Assembly (NCBI RefSeq): GCF_040954835.1
Contig: NC_090714.1
Span: 3,522,501-3,586,500, forward strand
DNA: 64,000 nucleotides
Direction: 5' to 3'
Origin: Lepisosteus oculatus
Taxonomy: Eukaryota > Chordata > Actinopteri > Semionotiformes > Lepisosteidae
The position numbers were made by a program, and so were the translations under genes. The notes under the pieces are model-generated. The model saw nothing but the letters and a program-made list of their open reading frames with translations. It made no database searches and was not told where the DNA came from. How positions within the stretch are numbered: the stretch's first letter is position 1; each line of letters starts with the position of its first letter. Positions 45,701 to 60,700 of the stretch are shown here, in pieces.

Positions 45701-48700
45701 TTAGAACCTGTACTCTTGACAACAGTAACTGTAGTTAATTCCGAACTGGGTTCCTATGTTACTGGGGTATCCTGGCTATGCTATAAACCTGCAACCTCCT
45801 AAACACCTGCGGAATGGGGCATTTGTATATGAAAACATCTGTCCTTTTGCCGACACTTCTTACGTCAGGCGACAGACGTGCCTGTCTGCTCCTGCAATTC
45901 AAGCTTTTTGCGTGTGTGATTGCGTAAACCTAATTGTAAGCCTTGCATCAGTGAGGAGCACAGTGCTTGGCTCAACAATGCTTGAAAATTCTAGTCCCAA
46001 GCCCTTCTTAAGAGCATGCAGGGGTCACAATCCCTTAATAAAAGCTCCTCATAAATATGCTGGGATTGTCCAGTTGACCCCATACGCCCCTTAGATATAT
46101 GCCAGCTGTATGCACCAGCATCTTCATCAGGGCCTCCAGGGTGCATGTCACCAAGCTGGTCTAGTGTTCAGGCCTGCTGATTATTGTGCTTGGTGTTTTG
46201 TCCCTGCCGCACACCAAGGCCGCTAAACGGAACCCCAGCTCGGGGGCAGGTGTCAGGAGACTTCCTCAGCACACGCAGGAGAGGACGGCACTCACTTTCT
46301 TGCGCCTCCTGAAGAGGGCGCCGCAGAGGCGGCAGAGAGTGCGGAACCAATGGAGCTCGATGACGAAGAGGAGAACGAGGAAGACGGCGCCCTGTGAAGA
46401 CAAGGCCACTAGGAACCGTCCCACCCCAGGTGCTGCCCAGTCGAAGTAGTTCTCCTGATAGGTGAGATCTGCAAAACAAATAAGGCACTGGCCTTTACCC
46501 AAGAACACTGCCGCTACCCGTGATACATTCGTATTCATCAATGATATTATATTTTCCACGGCTGAGCTTGGTTTAATTTTCAAATCAAGCTTGATGTGTC
46601 TTCAGTCTGGAACATCCCAAATTCCAAGTTCGTTTCAAACCTAACACGAATCGACACCGCTGAGCGGCCACCTACCTGAGCCGAAGCTGGCCTCACGTCA
46701 CTCAGGAGAAGCCGATTAGTGAAAAGCCACTCTCGAGCAAAGACAACCAGTTTCTACAATCTGACCTACAAAGACCTTCGTCGCCTTGCAGCAGGGAGCT
46801 GGATCGGTCATGTTGATCAGCGCAACAGTCAACGGTCAGATCGCACTTTCTCTGACATTATTGTGACAGTGGATTGATGGACCGTGGCTTATTTTCACAA
46901 TGGGCAGATTAGGGCATCCCAGTCTTGGCCCTGGAGAGCTGGTCTGCCTGCCTGCAAATCTCTACTGAAACCCAGTGAAACCCAGTGAACCCAGCTACTC
47001 AGGATTTAAATCTTCTCATTGATTTAACTGGAGTAATTCAACAGCTTCTGCGGACTGTGCCATTTTTAATCTCACCCACAGCAAAAGAACCATTAATGAG
47101 GACTGTAAGATGAAGTAAAATGTATCTGAGACATCAATAGGAAACCTGTAGGTAAAGAAAGGGAAATGGCTCATGTACTAAATGAGTATTTTACTAGGAA
47201 GAAGTCAACATGTTCTCAGGCAGCAGAGTGAAGCGGTTTATCAAACAGTATTAGCATAGAAAATGGAAAAATGTTTCAGGGACTAGAAGGACTCAGGATA
47301 AATAAATCTCCAGGGCTTGATGGCATCTTACCAATTGTGTTCAAGGGAAAAAGAGATGTTCAGAAGCCACAGACACAACTCTTCCAGCAGTTGCTCAGAC
47401 AGGGGTAATCCCCTTTAACAGTTGCTAATGTAGTGTCCATCCGTTAAGAAAGGTGACAATCATACACCAAAGTCTGACTTCTATTATACATAAGATTATG
47501 GAAAAAATTATTAAAAATCGAGGATCACCTATATTGAAATAACATTATAGGGAGAACATGCATTTAGAAAAGGTAGGTCTTGCCTAACCAGCTTGTTAGA
47601 GATCTCTGTAAAGCAACAATAGGACTCATGAGCATATGATATTTTCAGAAGGCATTTTGATAAAGCTTTTTATAACAGATTAATTCTCTAATTATACATG
47701 ATTGGCATTCAGGGAAATGCATACACTTGTACTGGTCAATTAACTCTCTGTCAAAAGGTAAAAGTTCAAACCGGGGAGATGAAATTAGTGGAGTACCACA
47801 GGGACCTGTACTAGGACCACATGTGACTCTGGAGTACAGTCTACTCGGTGGTGGATTTCAATCAGACGAAATGACATTCAGAAGCAGTCACAGGACGGAA
47901 AACAGCCTCGGAGTTCTCTGTACTTACTGTACATTTGACAAATTGCTTCGCTCAAGCTGCTGGAAGGGCAGAACTTCAGCAGCTCATAGTTCTGGTAGAA
48001 CTCGCTGAACGCCATGCCCAGGCAGTAGTTAGGGAAGACCAGGAAGACTTTGTCAAGAATCTTGGAGAGGTCTACAAGCTTGAGTTCTGGAGGGGTGGGG
48101 GGGAGGCGGAGGAACAAAACAGGAAACTCTTAATACAGAGCGCCGCGGGCTGGCTTCACGAGGGACGACGGCAACAGCAGGCACCGGCCCTCACCAGGGA
48201 TGGCCATGATTGTGACGGTGAGGAAGGTGGCGGTGCCGCTGATCATGTTGAAGATGGTGAGGCGGGTGTAGGCCGTGGCCGCGGTGGAGAAGAGGAAGCT
48301 CAGCAGGTACATCAGGGGGATGACGGCCCAGCCGTACAGCATCAGGATCAGCATGACGTCCACGAGGTGCGTGTCCTGAGTGAAGGCCTGCACGCCGAAG
48401 GCCCTGAACACCACCTGCGTGCACACACGCACACACACACACAGACATGGGAGAGACCCGCTTGAGACGCAAGAACTCAACTGGCTCTGAAAGTAAAACC
48501 AGAACGTGGGTGAATTCAGGTCTCGGGTGAGCAGAACATTCCCGCAAAACCAGAAATCCTACATTTAGCGTTTCCTCCGAGTTCAGGTCTGGTGTAGTAT
48601 GCTCTCTGTACATTTTGTCCTCCCAATTATCTTTCGTAAGTCATAACCGGAGCAGAAAAATGGGAAATCGGACTGAGAAGCTACATCTTTGAGGGCACTG

Positions 48701-51700
48701 GGCTACCTAAATGTAAAACTAGAGAAGAAAAGGAGCACCAAGGTGCAGCTGTTGTCGGGGCTTCTGGACTTGTAACTGGAAGGAGGTGGGTTCCCATCCC
48801 AGGTGAGACAAGACAGGTGTACTTTTGAACAAGCTGCTTCACCTGAATTGCTCCAGTACAATACCTGGCCGGGTCAAAAGAGAGGCCGCTTTGGACTAAA
48901 GCATCGTCCACGTAAATCAGCAATGAGAAAGAGTGAAACACTGACCAGCATGAGCACGCAGGGCAGCAGGAAATTGATGAGGTCCCACAGCAGTGCAGAG
49001 AACCAGAAGTTGGACAGGTAGACACCGCTGACCTGCTGCACGTGTTTGGACTTGAGGGAGCGTTCGGTGACCAGGAGCAGAGCGAAGGTACTGGACAGGG
49101 AGGCCATGCCGTACATCAGGTTAATGGCAATGGCAAAGCCTGTCTGGCCCCTGTAGCAGAGAGAAGAGAGTGAGAAACGCAACTTCAGAGCCTGTCAAAG
49201 ATCATCCATCCCCTTTCTAACTGCTTTATCCAATACAGGGTTGTAGGGGAGCCGGAGCCTATCCCAGCAAGCAATGGGTGCCAGGCGGGATACACCCTGG
49301 ACGGGACGCCAGTCCATCGCAGACACACACACTCTCACACCAGAGCCGATTTTTAACAGAAGCCAATTAACCTGGACTCTGGGAGGAAACGCAGTGAGAC
49401 CATACCAGTTTCACGCAGACAGCACCCCAGGAATTGAACTCGGAGCCCCAGAGCTGCAAGGCAGCCAGGCTAACCACTGTGCCACCCAAGTTTGGTGTTC
49501 TCATTTCACAATTCACAAATCCTGTAGTAGTCACATAAAAACGTGAGGTTGAACAACCGAACAATGAAGCATTAACCAGCTTTGGGGAAACAAAAACCGC
49601 GTGTAACGAATCAGGATTATCAGTGTGAGTCTCACGAACGGAAACAACATGAGAGTTCTGGCTTTTTACTCCATTTTGCACTGGATTTTTCAAAGGGTTT
49701 GGAAAAAAGAAAGATTTCACTAGCAATTGTCTAAAATGTGCTCATTTTAACTGAAAGGAGAGTGAAACTGGCGAGCCACTCGGCACGCTTATATTTTCCA
49801 ACGCGGCAAGGCGCTGGCTGGCAGTGAGCCACCACAGGGCGCCCCCCTGGAAACGCAGGGCCCCGGCACCGGGTCCGACCGCTCCTTACTCCGTGAGCTC
49901 GTCGCGGGCGGTCTCCGAGACGTTCCGCGGCATGGGGTAGTTCCCGGCGCGGATGGAGGCGTTGGGCCCCGCGATGAGCCTGTAGATGGCGTTGTCCACC
50001 AGCAGCAGCGCAGCGGGGGGGGTGTGGTAGCCCTGGTTGTTGAAGTAGGCCGTCGCCTCCACCCCGCTGGGGCCGTCCCTGACGGACGCGCCCGCCACGC
50101 AGTGCTCGTTGAAGGCGCCGCCCTCGTCCTCGGCCGCCCGCAGCACGTACTCTGGCAGGCCTGCAGGGGGAGACAAACGCAACACTCAAGCCCTGGGCGG
50201 AGAGGCCGAGCGCCAGGAGAGGCTAGACCTGCAGTTTATCAGCAGGGTTTTAAAGGTTTTGTGAACAAGCAGCAACGGAGAAATAGAAAAGGAGCTGTGC
50301 ACTCGCGTTGCCTTGAAATTAAATTTTGATGGGGGTCAGTTCCTTTCAAACCCCCCCAGACTGCTGTTCCTGAAGGACGACGAGCTGGGCTCTCACCGGA
50401 GACGTTTACGGCCCGGGCCTTCTCCGCAGGGAGCTGGCCCCGGTACGCCGCAGCCAGGGCCGCCGCCAGAGAGCCGGCCCCGGGTTCCAGGGCCACGGGC
50501 ACAGCGGTGGGGCCGTAGAGGCTCAGGGCCAGGCGCAGCTGGGGCGAGTCCTGGGGCCCGGGGAAGGCGCGGGCCACCACCAGGGCCAGCACGGTGAAAA
50601 TCAGCGGCACCAGGAACTGCGCCACCATGACCTTCCAGTTGCGCCAGCTGTACAGCGCCCTCTTCAGGAACATGGCGTAGAACTGCTGCAGGAAGAGCTT
50701 GGCCTGGCGAGGCGGGGGAGAGAGAGAGGAGCCGTCAATTTCCGAGCGCACAAAGGACTTTCAAAGGTTTCAAACCTCTTTGTTGATCCAACAGCCGTAT
50801 CTGCCGGAAGAACAAAGCCCGCCCTCGAGCTTCCGAGTCCCACGTGCCTCAGATTCAGACACTCTCCTAAAACCGAGAAGGGCGACACTGCACTGGTGAG
50901 TGATACCAGAGTGACTACATGTCAGATGTGGCATAACAAAAGGAGAGCAGTTTTTTTATCGACCCTTTGGAATGGAATTCCTGCTTTTCTTTCTCACCCA
51001 AATTCTTTCGCTCTCGTGCACTTCGCTTCTGCTGGTGAAAACTGGCGATGAACATTCCCACCTATCGCTGCCCGCCAGGCAATGAGGGGATTCTGAGAGA
51101 CCTCCATTTGCGGTTTTACTCTAATTTTTACTAAAACTGTAACTCCGAGCAAATCGGAGCCATCAGAAACTCTCGATTTCATGACAAAGTAGTGTGAAAA
51201 GCTACATTCCTGGCGGCGTACGTGTAGAGCTATACTCTCGCCCTGTTGCACAAGCAAATCTCCCCCAGTCGCACGCACAGCTCTGCTCCCTAGAAGGCGG
51301 ATCATCCCGCCAGGCCACAAGACTGGGATCTCTGGCCCGACAGGATCCTACACTGTCCAGCTTTCAGAGGGGCTGGCATCACTCCTCTAACTGTCTCAGA
51401 GTATGAGCCCCGTCACTCCGCTGCACAACCCCTCCCTGTAAATGAGCCATTTCCATTATTTTACAGGCCTTCTACCCTCGTCCCAGCACTGGACTCCCCT
51501 TGTACAGCGGCTTATTCCAATCAGGGTTTTAAGGGCTGCAGACTCTTAAAATTACAACCCAGCAGAATTGGCTCATCTCCCTCTCCGGTGGCGTGGATTC
51601 ACTTCGAAGACGGGCACTGCCGCCCAGCAGGGGACGCTCATTCCTCAGCGCCCCCCCCCCCCCCATGCAGTGGTTCAGCCCCCAGCGCTCCCGCACCCCC

Positions 51701-54700
51701 GTGTTGAGCTTGATGTTGGAGCCGTCCTCGGAGATGAGCGTCCCGCTGTCCGTGAAGTCGGTGACGTCCGTCATGCCGCTCATGCTGCTGGCATCGTCCA
51801 TGCTCCAGTCGTGGGACCGGCGCTCGTGCTGGTACTGCAGCGCTGGCAGCTGGATGGCCTGGATGTCCAGGCTGGAGTCGACCAGCTTCCCCACCCTGCA
51901 CGGCACACACACACACACACAAGAAAAACACCTGGTTTACATCTACCAGGATCCTGGACCAGACTGTGGCCAAAAAGGCAGAGAAGCAATCATCCATCTA
52001 TATATCATATCATAGCCATATCACCCTGCAACTCAAAACTGGCACCCCCCTGACACTCAGCAGGTGTAAGCCTGGCCAGTACCTGGATGGGAGACTCCTG
52101 GGTTGCTGCTGGAAGAGGTGTTTGTGGGGCCAGTAGGGGGCGCTCACCCTGCAGTCTATGTGGGTCCTAATGCCCCAGTATAGTGATGGGGACACTATAC
52201 TGTAAAAAAGGTGTCATCCTTCGGATGAGACATAAAACCAAAGTCCTGACTCTCTGTCTTTACAAATCCCACGGCCTTTCCTCGAAAAGAGTAGTTACCC
52301 TGGCGTCCTGGCCGAATTTCCCCCTGGCCTTTACCAATCATGGCCTCCTTATAATCCCCATCTAGGAACTTTGTTCTCCTCTCCACTGATAGTTGGTTTG
52401 TGTTGAGAGTCCTGGTGCACTATGGTTACTGTCGCATCATCCAGGTGGGGGCTGCACACTGGTGGTGGTGGAGTCCCCATTACCTGTAAAGCGCTTTGAG
52501 AGGAGTGCCCAGAAAAGCACTTTTAAGTGTAAGAAATTCTTATCAGATGGGAGAGAAGTGACATTTTCACCTATCCAAAGGCACTTGGCCAACCACAGCA
52601 GCCACAGTGGCGTAGTGAGTTTACGCTGGTCTGTGAAAGCCCTCCAGATCTACAGCACATTACCAGCTAACGGAACAAACACATTGTTTGAACGAATATC
52701 GCTTGATCACACCTCTCCAAAAGCAAAGCAGCTCCAACCCCTACAGTCAGCCCCTTCCTAAACATTAACTGCACAGGTCTGTAATTGGTGGAGTGGTCAA
52801 TCGATTCTTACACTGCTTCAGCTCTACGGCGCTGGCTGTGTCTCTCCAGTGCGCGTGGAAATTCGCAGGTGAATGCAAACGAATGGAGCTGCACTCCCAA
52901 GCTGCCACTCCAGAGCCACTGCAGTGTAGCGCTGATTGCTTTAAACTTCAGAAATGTCAAGGTCCACCGCTCAAGTCTCCATCATTGTGAGCCACACGGC
53001 TCCGTCGTGTGCAGGTCGGTGCATTATCATCTGCGCTTTCTGCTTTCTCGCCGGGGCCCTGCACTGATTACTCAGATAAAACGGAGCCCACGTGCATTCG
53101 TCCTTTTACACAATCCTTTCCTCGCGTTTCTCTGGCTGCTAATGGCAGCCCCGAGAGGAATAAGAGGGCACTCGGGGAGCTATTAAAGAACTTCAACAAA
53201 AAGAGGGAAAAAAAAAGACAAACGAACAGAAAAAACCCACAAAGAGCTGAAGGCCGTTGGGCCCTCTTCGCCTCTGCGGCGTTTAGAGACCGCTGGGTTG
53301 CGGGACCCGCGGTGCTCAGCTCCATCACGGCTTGTGGAGAGGTGGTGCTGGCTGATAGTCACGAGCCTCTCCCTTCCTTCAACCCCCCCACACCCCCAGG
53401 GGACCCTGCGGAAGATCCTCCCTAACCTGTCGCAGGGCTCCGGCTCCTGCTTCTTCCCAGAGTTCGGAACGGTTTTCTCCCCTCCCGTCGGCGGCATCGC
53501 CAGTTACTTGCCAGGACTCCCCGTCCAGACCGAACGGACGAGAAGACCAGTTTCTACTCTTCCCAGCAGCCCTCGCTCTCGCAGGCGCCTGTCTAGCAGT
53601 GACTGGAGGAGGGGAGACGAGGCTTTCGAACGCGTCCTACCAGCTCGCAGAGCGCCACTACATCCCAGCGGTCACCACCGGCTCCTGAGCAAACCGGGCT
53701 CGAGCCCTGCGAGACCGCACCACCTCGATCTCAATCACCACAAAGCTGCACTACGGTTTCATTTAGAGCTCACCAAAAAGAAAAGGGAAAGGGATTACCC
53801 TGCAAAATATGACTTTTGGGTCCCAACAGTCCGCATTCTGTTGCTTGAACCCAAAAGCTTCATTGGCATTAATCATCACCTGCTAATCCTCTCTAAAAGA
53901 ACTGGCGCTGGCTGATGCGCTGGGTCCAGTACCTGAGGAAAACCTCTTCCATCGTCGTGACTGAGGCCCCATAGCTGGCGATGCCCAGGCCCTCTCTGTT
54001 CAGCTCCAGCTCCGCAAACAGCAGCTCAAACCTGCAGGAAGGCAAAAGGAGAACATGGACACGGGGAAACGTGCGCGGCCCGGCCCCAGGGGAAAGGACG
54101 TGGATGTGCAAACGAACTGCAGACTGGGAGCACGTTCCAGAAACAAGTGGATGCTTCCGGCAGTTGATTCCTGCAGTTGAACTGCCGTATGATTCCTGTC
54201 CAATCGGGACAGGAGGAACACTCTACACAAAGGGTGGTGGGAGTGTGGAACAGGCTGCCCAGCCATGTGGTTGAAGCCGATACCCTGGGATCTTTTAAGA
54301 AACAGCTGGATGCACAAACAGGCACAATGTGCAAAATGGCCTCCTCTGATTTGTAACCATCGTTCTAACGTTTTCCCACAACTCTCTGCTAACTAGAAGG
54401 GATCCAAATTTTCAGACTCCACCACTGTAGGACAGGCAGATACGGCTCCCTGCTGCCCATGTTGCACATACTGTACCTGAACAGCCAAGTCTATAGACGA
54501 GACCCAATCTCCTCCTGGTTTTCCTTACAGCCCGGCTAAATTACCTAATCAAAGCCTTAACAGACCTAGCAAGTTGCTTGAATGGAATATTTGCAAGCCT
54601 TTCTTTTACTCCGTATCGTGAGATTTCGTTTTACCTATGAAATGCAAACATAGGGCCTCCTCCATGTTTAGAAAACAAGTCAACACAGGTCAGAGGAATC

Positions 54701-57700
54701 CTGCGATGAAACCGATTAGGGGTTCAGCTCTTAAACCGAGAAAGCTGGGCTGGAACAAAAACCAGCCGGTGTGTGAGCCTTCGGGAGCAGGACTGGAAAG
54801 AGCTGCTATCGATAAAGCTTTTGTGCTCAGCTTTTAAAATTAAGACATAGAAAATAAACATAGCCTCACATGTTCATTGCTTTTGGACATTAGCACTGAA
54901 CTAACCTAGTTTTCCAAACGTTTTCGAGTATCACAAATTAAATGGCGGCACACTGTCTACTTGCAGCCTGCATTGGAGACCTCTGCCCCGGGCAGATGTA
55001 GCAGCTACAGTCTGTAGAGTTTTCTTCGCCTGGCTCAGGACTTTCTTAATCTTCCAGTGCCCGTTATGGAATATTAAAACAATGCTCTGATGTTCCACTT
55101 TTCAAGGCCAACCAAAAAGAAAAAGAAAGAGTCTTTGAAAACGTGGAACTCCGCAATCAATATCGTTGAAAAGGCAAGTAGCGGGACTCCAACAATTCTG
55201 CCCGCCACTAAAGCCAAGCAACAGAGTTATTTTCAGCGAAAGGCTAAAGTCTGTCTCTCTAACTCACTCACTGTTTGGGGGTTTGGGGCGGGGGGTCACA
55301 GTGTTCTCTTTTGGGGTTATCCTTTAAACCGTGCTGGAAAAGAGCCGAAAAAAAAACAGGAAACGTTTTGGCTTCACTGATTCCTCAGTTATTGCCAAGT
55401 TACCAGTTCAGGGGTGTAGGTAATAATTATCCGCCAGGGCACTCGCAGTGTCTTTTCAAAGCGTTATTGCTAGAGCGGTAATTGGTCACGAGCGAGGACG
55501 ACACAGCGCCACTGTAGCATGAAACACATTAAGGGTGATGAACCCTTTAACTGCATGAGAAAAGCTCTGACAATCAGCCATGGACATAGAGCTGTACTAC
55601 AAGGATGCAGTGGTACTGTAGCTCGCGTAGTGAGGCCCCTGCCCCTTGTGGGTTCAAATTCAGATTGTGATGCGGCAACACAAGTCAAGGGGCGAGATAC
55701 CAAATACAAATTAACTGAATCCCCCATACACTTCAGTTGCCAGAGGTATTTATTTTCTTTCTCATTTTAATAATTGTACACCCAACAGAAATGAAAAGGT
55801 ATAAAAAAAAAAAACATCATTCTATTTATCATACAGGTGCCAATTCCACTTTACCTTACTTATTCAAACAGGCGTTTGCTTTGCTGGCTGCGGTAAATTG
55901 GGGATAGTGGGCGTGCTTCAGTTTCTTTAAAGAAAATCGCCAGTTTAAAAATAACACTATTGATTTCCGAGGGGGCGAAAGCAGAGGAAGAGCTCTGTGC
56001 GGTAAGGTTAGGCCTTGGTCAAGTCAGAGGAGCAATTATATACATCCAATTGATGAGTACCAAATGTTTTCTCGTCCAGGAATTGTGTTCTGTTAAAGTA
56101 TGTTAAATAAGAAAGGTACTGGGAGCAGTCTAGAGAGGAGATGCATAGCTTAAAGTTTTCTAAAGTGATTAAAATCCTTGAAAAGCTTTTCTGAAAAACC
56201 ACATAAGCGCTTCTCCAGGCTCTGCATTTTTTACGCATTTTACCGTGTATAGGGCTTGAAAGAATCGAGCTTTTATGTTTTTCCTTTCCTGAATTTTGAA
56301 CAATAAATGTTTGTACTGCAATTGAAATTGTGTAATTGTGACAAATAAAAGAATATTGTACTTCCTTTTTAAATGACTATATACGCAGCTAAGTGCTTGA
56401 AAAGAAGGCAAACCAAAAAGGGGGATTATACACTTTATGAAGCATTAAGCTGCTTTACATCCACTTACACTAATTTTTGATTTCTTGTAAATACAAACCA
56501 CAGTTGCATAGGGCTATCTAAATTATGGAACTGGAGATATCTAAAGTAAACATTCTCTATATCCATCGTGTGAAGTGATCAACCTGCCAGTATATGATAC
56601 ACAGGAGAGCATAGTAAATCACGACACAGAGGGCAGCAGGGAAGAGAGCAGACTGAGTGGGTATAAATATAAGACTGAGACTGAGACCGGGGGTTTTCGC
56701 GAGAAAAGAATCTGAAAATAAGAGGAGTCTGTGCTGTCGCTGCATCGGTAAAACCAAGAAGGTGTTCATTAACGTGTAATAAGATCTGAACTGATTTCCT
56801 GCGGTCTGGAAGCCCAATGCCAATGTGAAATTGAGCTCGTATGTGACCCCACAGACATTATTTGAAGGTTACTACAGCCTTCTAAAGAGTCACTTTCAGA
56901 GTTGTTTTTTTCCCATTCTTTTCGTAATCCGGGGAATGATTAACAAACGTCTACAGATCGGGCTAGGAGTGCTTCCCAGAGATGGGAACAGAATGAATCA
57001 TGTTTACGGATAGCGGGAGCAACGTCTTGGCAGTCCAGAATTAAATCCAGGGAACAGTGCAAGTCAGTCAGACTGCTGCACCTCAGTAGTGATCCTGCCT
57101 AGCTGCACATCTTGGCATTACTCTTTACAAATGGATCAAAACTGCATGTTAAGCAGCCATATCACCCTGTAACGCACAACTGGCAGCAGCAGGTGTGAGC
57201 CTACCCAGTATCTGGATGGGAGATCTCCTGGGAAAGCTAAGGTTGCTGCTGGAAGAGGTGTTAGTGGGGCCAGTAGGGGGTGCTCACCCTGTGGTCCATG
57301 TGGGTCCTAATGCCCCAGGATAGTGACGGGGACACTATACTGTAAAAAGGCGCCGTCCGTCAGATGAGACGTAAAACCGAGGTCCTGACTCTCCGTGGTC
57401 ATTAAAAACCCCAGGGCGTTTCTCGAAAAGAGTAGGGGTGTAACCCCGATGCCCTGGCCAAATTTCCCATTGGCCCTTACCAATCATGGCCTCCTCATAA
57501 TCCCTATCTATCAATTGGCTTCATCATTCTGTTCTCCTCCCCACTGATAGCTGATGTGTGGTGAGCGTTCTGGCGCACTATGGCTGCCGTCGCATCATCC
57601 AGGTGGGGTTGTACATTGGTGGTGGTGGAGGGGAGCCCCATTACCTGTAAAGTGCTTTATAAGTGTAAGCAATTATTATTATTATTATTATTATTATTGT

Positions 57701-60700
57701 TATTGTTATAACACATTAAATATGTGGTAACAGCTGCATAACGTGCAGCATTTCCTTATTTGTCCTCAGGGTGGCGGTATTTTATTCAGTATTATCGATA
57801 CCTACCGGCTGGTGCTTTCCTTAGGCAGGATATAGGACAGCTCGGCTCCTGCACTGCTTTCCAAGGTGGCGTTGGGCACGTACATCTTCACCAGCCGCGT
57901 GATCTCCGACACGTTGCACAGGGAGTCCTTCACTATCACCATGTGGTAGCCTGCGCCTGCAATCACAGGGACACCACAGTCACGGGGGGCGCGCTGCTCG
58001 CTGCACCGGGGAGATCTCGTCCCATCTTTGCATCATCACGCCTGCCTTCAGCACGGAGACACTCTCCCAAACTCCCACTGCATGCATCCGCTTAAAGCCT
58101 TTACTGCTTTGCAATACTGTGTTGTGTGGCCTAGCTGGAAGAGTCAAGAGCAGTCCAGAGGAGGTCATTCATGGGCTGAACGGAACAAACTACACTGACA
58201 GGCAGAATGAACTGAACCTGTTTAAGCTTTCAACAGAAGGAATACCAGCATTCGAAATCCTCGGAGCCAACCCAGCAGAACGCTGTAAGAATGAACAACG
58301 AAACACAGACCAGAGGGCACGAGGGGAAACTACGCAGAAACTGCGCACTTAAATCCCAGAACAGGAGGCACTCCTTTACCCAGAGGGTTGTAGGAGTAGG
58401 GAACAACCTACCCAGTCGTGTTGGTGAAGACGAGATGCTGCCTTCTGCCAGGAAACAGCCGCTTGGGCTCCTTGGATCGATTAACTACTAAACTACCAAA
58501 CTGGCTGGATGGTCTGTGACCTTTCTTATGCTCTTACAACTGTGTGCTCCAGGAGTCTATAAAACCCAACCACCCTTTATTCCCATGTAATTGTTTTATG
58601 AGGCGGTGAAGGCAGATTGAGAGCTCTGTGCGGTAAGGTATGGACTGGGTCAATTCAGAGGAGCAATTATATACACCCAATTGATGAGTACCGAATTCCC
58701 TGCTACAGATTGGTTACGTTTTCTCTTCCAGAAATCTCTCCCTGCAAACTCTGGAAAAAGCACAGCCGTGGGGCGCAGTGGATGCCCCAGACGGTGCGGG
58801 GAAAAGGAGGTGCTGGGCTCTTACCGTACTTGTTCTTGAGGAACAGGGGCGACCCGCAGCACTGCAGCTCCCCCTGTGCCATGATGGCGATGCGGTCGCC
58901 CAGCAGGTCGGCCTCGTCCATGAAGTGTGTGGTCAGCAGGATGGTGCGGCCCTGCTTCTGGCTCTGCAGCAGGTCCCAGGTGGCGCGGCGGGCGGAGGGG
59001 TCCATGCCCGACGTGGGCTCATCCAGCATCACCACCTGGCACGGGCGGCAGGAGGAGGAGGCACACCGCTAAAACCCCCAGCCGCTGGCCGGCTGCAAAC
59101 GACATCCTGCAGCCTCGCTGCGGCGTTCTGGTTGCTACACATGTCCGCCTTTTGACCCAGTGGTCCCGTACTATGAAGCCGAGGTTTTTCAATTTGTTTC
59201 GGGCAGGTGGGTCAAAGGTTTGGTATAATGAGCGTCTAGAAATGGGCTTTCAAAACTATTCACATCCCCGTGCAACAGTAACAAAGAGTATTTGACACAG
59301 GAGACCAGCTGACCTACAATCGAAGGTAACGATGGACTAACGTCAAGCAAGGAGCTTCTGGGGAGCTAGCTGCAGTTTTTAAGTTGCATGACTCTGATGA
59401 ACAAGTGAAGGTTTATTCCATGCTGAAAAGAGAAGAAAAGAAACACAAAAAGTTTCGGCTGTGGAGTCTTCTTCAGGTGACTTCAGGTGGAAATCGACCC
59501 CCGAAGAAGGCTCCACAGCTGAAATGTTGCGGTCTTTTTCTTCTCTTTTTAGCAGGGAATAAACCTATGACTTGTTCCTTTGCAGCCTACGCATGCTGAC
59601 GCAGCTCCCCACTGCAAAGTCATTCGTGAACAAAGCGCATCTTTCATCACCTGGTGGGGCAGCAGCCATTTCCTGCTGTTATTTAAATGACTCTGAGGAC
59701 GCGGGAATCCGAAACCAGCACTCGCAGATTCAAAAGAGAACACTCACAAGTGATTGATCATGAGCATTCAAAAGACCGCCTAAAAATTTCACATATCCAT
59801 CAGGCTGCACTCAGTAAGGGCATAAATTCAAACAAGAGTCACGCAGGATGCATGGAAGGGTCTGAAATGTGTTGCGACACCAATAATCCCAGTGCAGTTA
59901 AAACTGCAGGGAAAAAATACAGGGAGCTCTGGACTGCACCTCAAAGTCAGGCTGGGTTCTAAGTCTTGAGGGTGAACTTGACATAACTGTTCTTGCAGAC
60001 ATCCCAGATTAATAAGATCATATCTACGAAGGCTTTAAAAGGTAAAAATGCTCAATGTTCACTTAAAACTTTTGTTTTTTTTAGATCATAACCATAAGAT
60101 AATTGACGCAATACAGAGTTGGAGAAACAGCCTGCGTTTGGGAGAGTGGGTCAGGGTTCCAGTCAATATCTCAGCGCATAAAGGTGACAAGTTGGATCCT
60201 TCTCCCAGGTGACCTGCAGCAGCTGATGAATTAGACAGACTCCTGTGACTTGGAGGTCAATGAAAGACCTCATGGTTCTCATTCAGCAAACAGCCTTAAC
60301 AGAGGAGTTCTACCCCCTTCACCATTACTGCAGTGACCGTTGGTAGTGTGGGATTGTGGGAGCTGAACTGAACAGTCTGGCCCTTAGGGTGTCCAACACA
60401 ATTCCTGGAGTCTGCAGTCTTCAGTTTTGACATCCCCCTCAGCTCTGTATAGCTGGTCTATTTTATTAAAGCACCAAGTTAATACGTATAACCAGGCTGA
60501 CAGGTTTTGTACAGGTAACTGTAGATTTTTTAAGCCATCAAAAGACCTTGAGAAAAATCCCTTTTATCACTCACTGAGAAAATGAGTGAAAGTGCTGAAC
60601 GGGCTACTCAGGTGGGGCGAATCTCCAGAAGCCAGCAGGCACCCGAGAGACTCCTGCCCCAGAGGCTCACCTTGGAGTCCCCAATGAGGGCAATCCCGAT

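Noticed and set aside
47935-48465. 176-codon plus-strand frame
   Set aside because: Antisense to two abca3 exons with intact membrane-helix coding on the other strand.
53298-53915. 205-codon plus-strand frame in an abca3 intron
   Set aside because: Composition is Pro/Ser/Arg-rich, there are no splice signals and no recognisable domain.
57150-57260. Possible 5S rRNA gene
   Set aside because: Only parts of the 5S sequence remain and it continues into a SINE body.
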